64,000 bases of DNA, taken from NCBI RefSeq assembly GCF_964340395.1, contig NC_135552.1, positions 28,503,181 to 28,567,180 of the forward strand, read 5' to 3'. Positions 62,037-64,000 of the stretch are shown here, piece after piece; the stretch's first letter is position 1, and every line of letters begins with the position of its first letter. The position numbers and the translations under genes are program-made. The notes under the pieces are model-generated. The model was given only the letters and a program-made list of their open reading frames with translations, was not told where the DNA came from and did not search any database. This stretch comes from Glandiceps talaboti (taxonomy: Eukaryota; Hemichordata; Enteropneusta; Spengelidae).

Positions 62037-64000
62037 TTGATTTGATTTGATTTGATTTATTACTCTAGGTCAATGCATCCATAAATGGATTTTCATGCAT
62101 TGAATATAAAAATACAAAACATACGTTAAAATACAAAGACACATAATTTAAAAATATGGGAGAGTAACAAAATTTACAGGGCAGAGTACAAAGATAAAAT
62201 AAAAGTTATAAAAAGTAAAACACGAGAGATGCTAGAATTATGAAGTTAAAAACGGTTTAAGACATTAAAAACTAAGTGTTTACTAAGTAGTCGTATTTGC
62301 GGAAATACATGAGCGGTATTTGAATGAACGACTGTGTGCCTTTGGAATGTGGTATTTGGTCCGAGTATTGTATTGGTGTATTGTTGAGTTTTTGGTGACA
62401 AGATCAGATAAATAGAGTGGTACTTTTTTGCTTATACATTTACTGACAATATTTTTGAAGTGTTGATCGTGTCTTTCCTGAATAGTTGGCCAATTTAGAG
62501 AATTTCTGGCAAGTGTTACATGGTCTGATTTTTTAAGGCCACATTGAATTCGTACAGCAAAATTTATGATACCTTGAAGACTACTTTTCAAAGTGAGATT
62601 ACAATTAGAAAAGACTGTGTCACAGTAGTCTAAAAGGGAGAAGACAGTAGCAGCTATTACATTCTTTCTGACTTTTTCCGGTATACAACGCCTAACACGT
62701 GCCAGTCTTGTTAGACGGAAACCACATGCCCTACGGAGATAAGACACATGGTTTGACCAACTGAGTTCAGGGTCCAGTTTCAAGCCTAAGCAGGTCGCAG
62801 ACTTAGTAGCTTTGATAGTAATATCTTGAAAGGACAGAGAATTAATGTGATTTGGTATTTTCTTTAGTTGTTGACGTGTACCGAAGAACATATACTGATA
62901 TTTAGAGATATTTGGTTTCAAAGTATTTGCATGGAACCATGTAGTTAAACGATTAATTTCGTATTTTAAGTCATTGTGAAGTACATCAATATCGGCAATG
63001 GTACTGTTTTTCAGAATATTGATGTCATCTGCAAAACCATAAATTGGAGTGTTTGAGTGAAGCCAAGTAGGAAGGTCATTAATATATAGTGCAAATAATA
63101 AAGGTCCACAGACACTGCCTTGAGGTACTCCAGTTTTGACCTGAATACAATTTGAAGATATGTTGCCAACTTTTACACTTTGAGTTCTACCTGATAGGTA
63201 ACTTCTGAACCACTGAACTGCAGATGGATGAAAGTTGTAACGTTGAAGTTTACTGAGAAGGATAGTGTGATTGACTGAATCAAACGCCTTAGAAAGGTCT
63301 AACATAAGAAGAGATGAAATTTTCCTATTGAACATGTTATCAAGTATATCATCACACATACGCTGTAATAATGTAGCTGTCGAATGTTTTGGACGGAAAC
63401 CAGAAAAAGTTGGATGGAGGATATTATTTGAATCTAAGTAACTAATAAGTTGATTGCAGACTAAACGTTCAAGAACTTTTGAGAGAGTGGGGAGTAGAGA
63501 AATAGGGCGGTAATTGGAAACATCTTGTTTATCACGCTTGCCCTTTTTATAAATTGGAATAATTGTAGCTTTTTTCCAATCAGTTGGTACAATACCCTGA
63601 GAAATAGACTTGTTAAATATACATGTCAATGAAGGAACAATAGCTGGAATTGACAGTTTGATTAACTTACAGTTAATATCATTCGGTGATGAAGACTTAT
63701 TGGATGGCAATGCCGATAAGGCAGAGGTTACTTGTTGTTCTGTGACCTTAGAAAGTTGAAAACTAGTCTGTGGCATTTTGATGTGATCTAGTAAAGGTTC
63801 AACAGTGTTTATTTCTTCTTGAATGCGTGTACCTACATTGGCAAAGTACTGGTTGAAGTTATTGGCAAGAGGTAACGGGTCGTCGTGAGCTGGGAGAGTA
63901 GTGCAACGAGGATGTAATAGATCATTAATCCTTTTCCAGACTTTGCTAGCATTGTGTAGGTTTTCAGTAATGACGTCTTCATAGAATTGTGTCTTAGCAG
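62037..64000 (-). mobile_element. Non-LTR retrotransposon (CR1/L2-like LINE), 3' part
   Basis: The 3' end is marked by four to five copies of a TTTGA/TCAAA pentamer (62037-62060), preceded in element orientation by a stem-loop (62070-62078 with 62095-62103) and a 3' UTR of about 220 nt. This microsatellite-type tail, not poly(A), is typical of the CR1/L2 group. The 5' part runs off the window. It is inserted in the intron upstream of PIP copy B exon 4. Confidence 0.85.
62283..64000 (-). CDS. LINE ORF2 fragment: reverse transcriptase and C-terminal domain
   Basis: The frame is open from the window edge to the stop at 62283-62285 with no break, about 572 codons. Counting from an internal Met at 63776: Y-R-P-I-S-L-L (89-95), S-G-F-R (125-128), first catalytic Asp in M-L-D-L-S-K-A-F-D (D160), G-V-P-Q-G-S (216-221) and F-A-D-D (248-251). 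Upstream of the Met is the A-N-N-F-N-Q-Y-F linker seen between endonuclease and RT. The endonuclease itself is off the window. FADD replaces the more usual YADD, which is common in this group. Because it is intact, it may be a recent insertion. Confidence 0.92.
   Translation of the reverse strand, partial: AKTQFYEDVITENLHNASKVWKRINDLLHPRCTTLPAHDDPLPLANNFNQYFANVGTRIQEEINTVEPLLDHIKMPQTSFQLSKVTEQQVTSALSALPSNKSSSPNDINCKLIKLSIPAIVPSLTCIFNKSISQGIVPTDWKKATIIPIYKKGKRDKQDVSNYRPISLLPTLSKVLERLVCNQLISYLDSNNILHPTFSGFRPKHSTATLLQRMCDDILDNMFNRKISSLLMLDLSKAFDSVNHTILLSKLQRYNFHPSAVQWFRSYLSGRTQSVKVGNISSNCIQVKTGVPQGSVCGPLLFALYINDLPTWLHSNTPIYGFADDINILKNSTIADIDVLHNDLKYEINRLTTWFHANTLKPNISKYQYMFFGTRQQLKKIPNHINSLSFQDITIKATKSATCLGLKLDPELSWSNHVSYLRRACGFRLTRLARVRRCIPEKVRKNVIAATVFSLLDYCDTVFSNCNLTLKSSLQGIINFAVRIQCGLKKSDHVTLARNSLNWPTIQERHDQHFKNIVSKCISKKVPLYLSDLVTKNSTIHQYNTRTKYHIPKAHSRSFKYRSCISANTTT

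Overview
This is a eukaryotic, intron-rich, AT-rich window with many microsatellites. It looks like an invertebrate animal genome, probably marine: a family B neuropeptide receptor of PDF-receptor type, a bacterial-type proline iminopeptidase carried as a normal multi-exon gene, tRNA-derived SINEs and a CR1/L2-like LINE. The sequence does not settle the phylum; a lophotrochozoan or ambulacrarian fits.

Layout. Positions 595-46469 (+) hold one long gene. It encodes a secretin-family (family B1) seven-transmembrane receptor that most resembles pigment-dispersing factor receptors. Ten constant exons (374 codons), all with matching GT/AG sites and splice phases, give the six-cysteine hormone-binding domain and TM1-TM7. 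The cytoplasmic tail then appears to have three alternative endings: read-through of exon 11, or splicing from an internal GTAAGT donor to exon 12 or exon 13. Introns are large (intron 1 about 18.3 kb) and full of repeats.

Positions 46470-51693 are intergenic. Positions 51694-58779 (-) hold a complete seven-exon proline iminopeptidase gene (321 aa) with an intact Ser-Asp-His triad. About 1.5 kb upstream of its start, at 60292-61927 (-), lie the last four coding exons of a tandem paralogue with identical exon lengths. Its 5' exons must lie beyond the right edge. A LINE (62037 to the edge, -) sits in the next intron and carries an open reverse transcriptase frame.

The receptor and the peptidases are transcribed convergently, and nothing in the sequence links their functions. 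The repeat content is the other notable part: a TIR element family with three copies, a SINE family with two kinds of 3' end, repeats built from a nested hairpin plus units of roughly 130-150 bp, two long foldbacks, and a near-perfect 31-bp hairpin just downstream of the peptidase gene. No tRNA, rRNA or CRISPR gene was seen.
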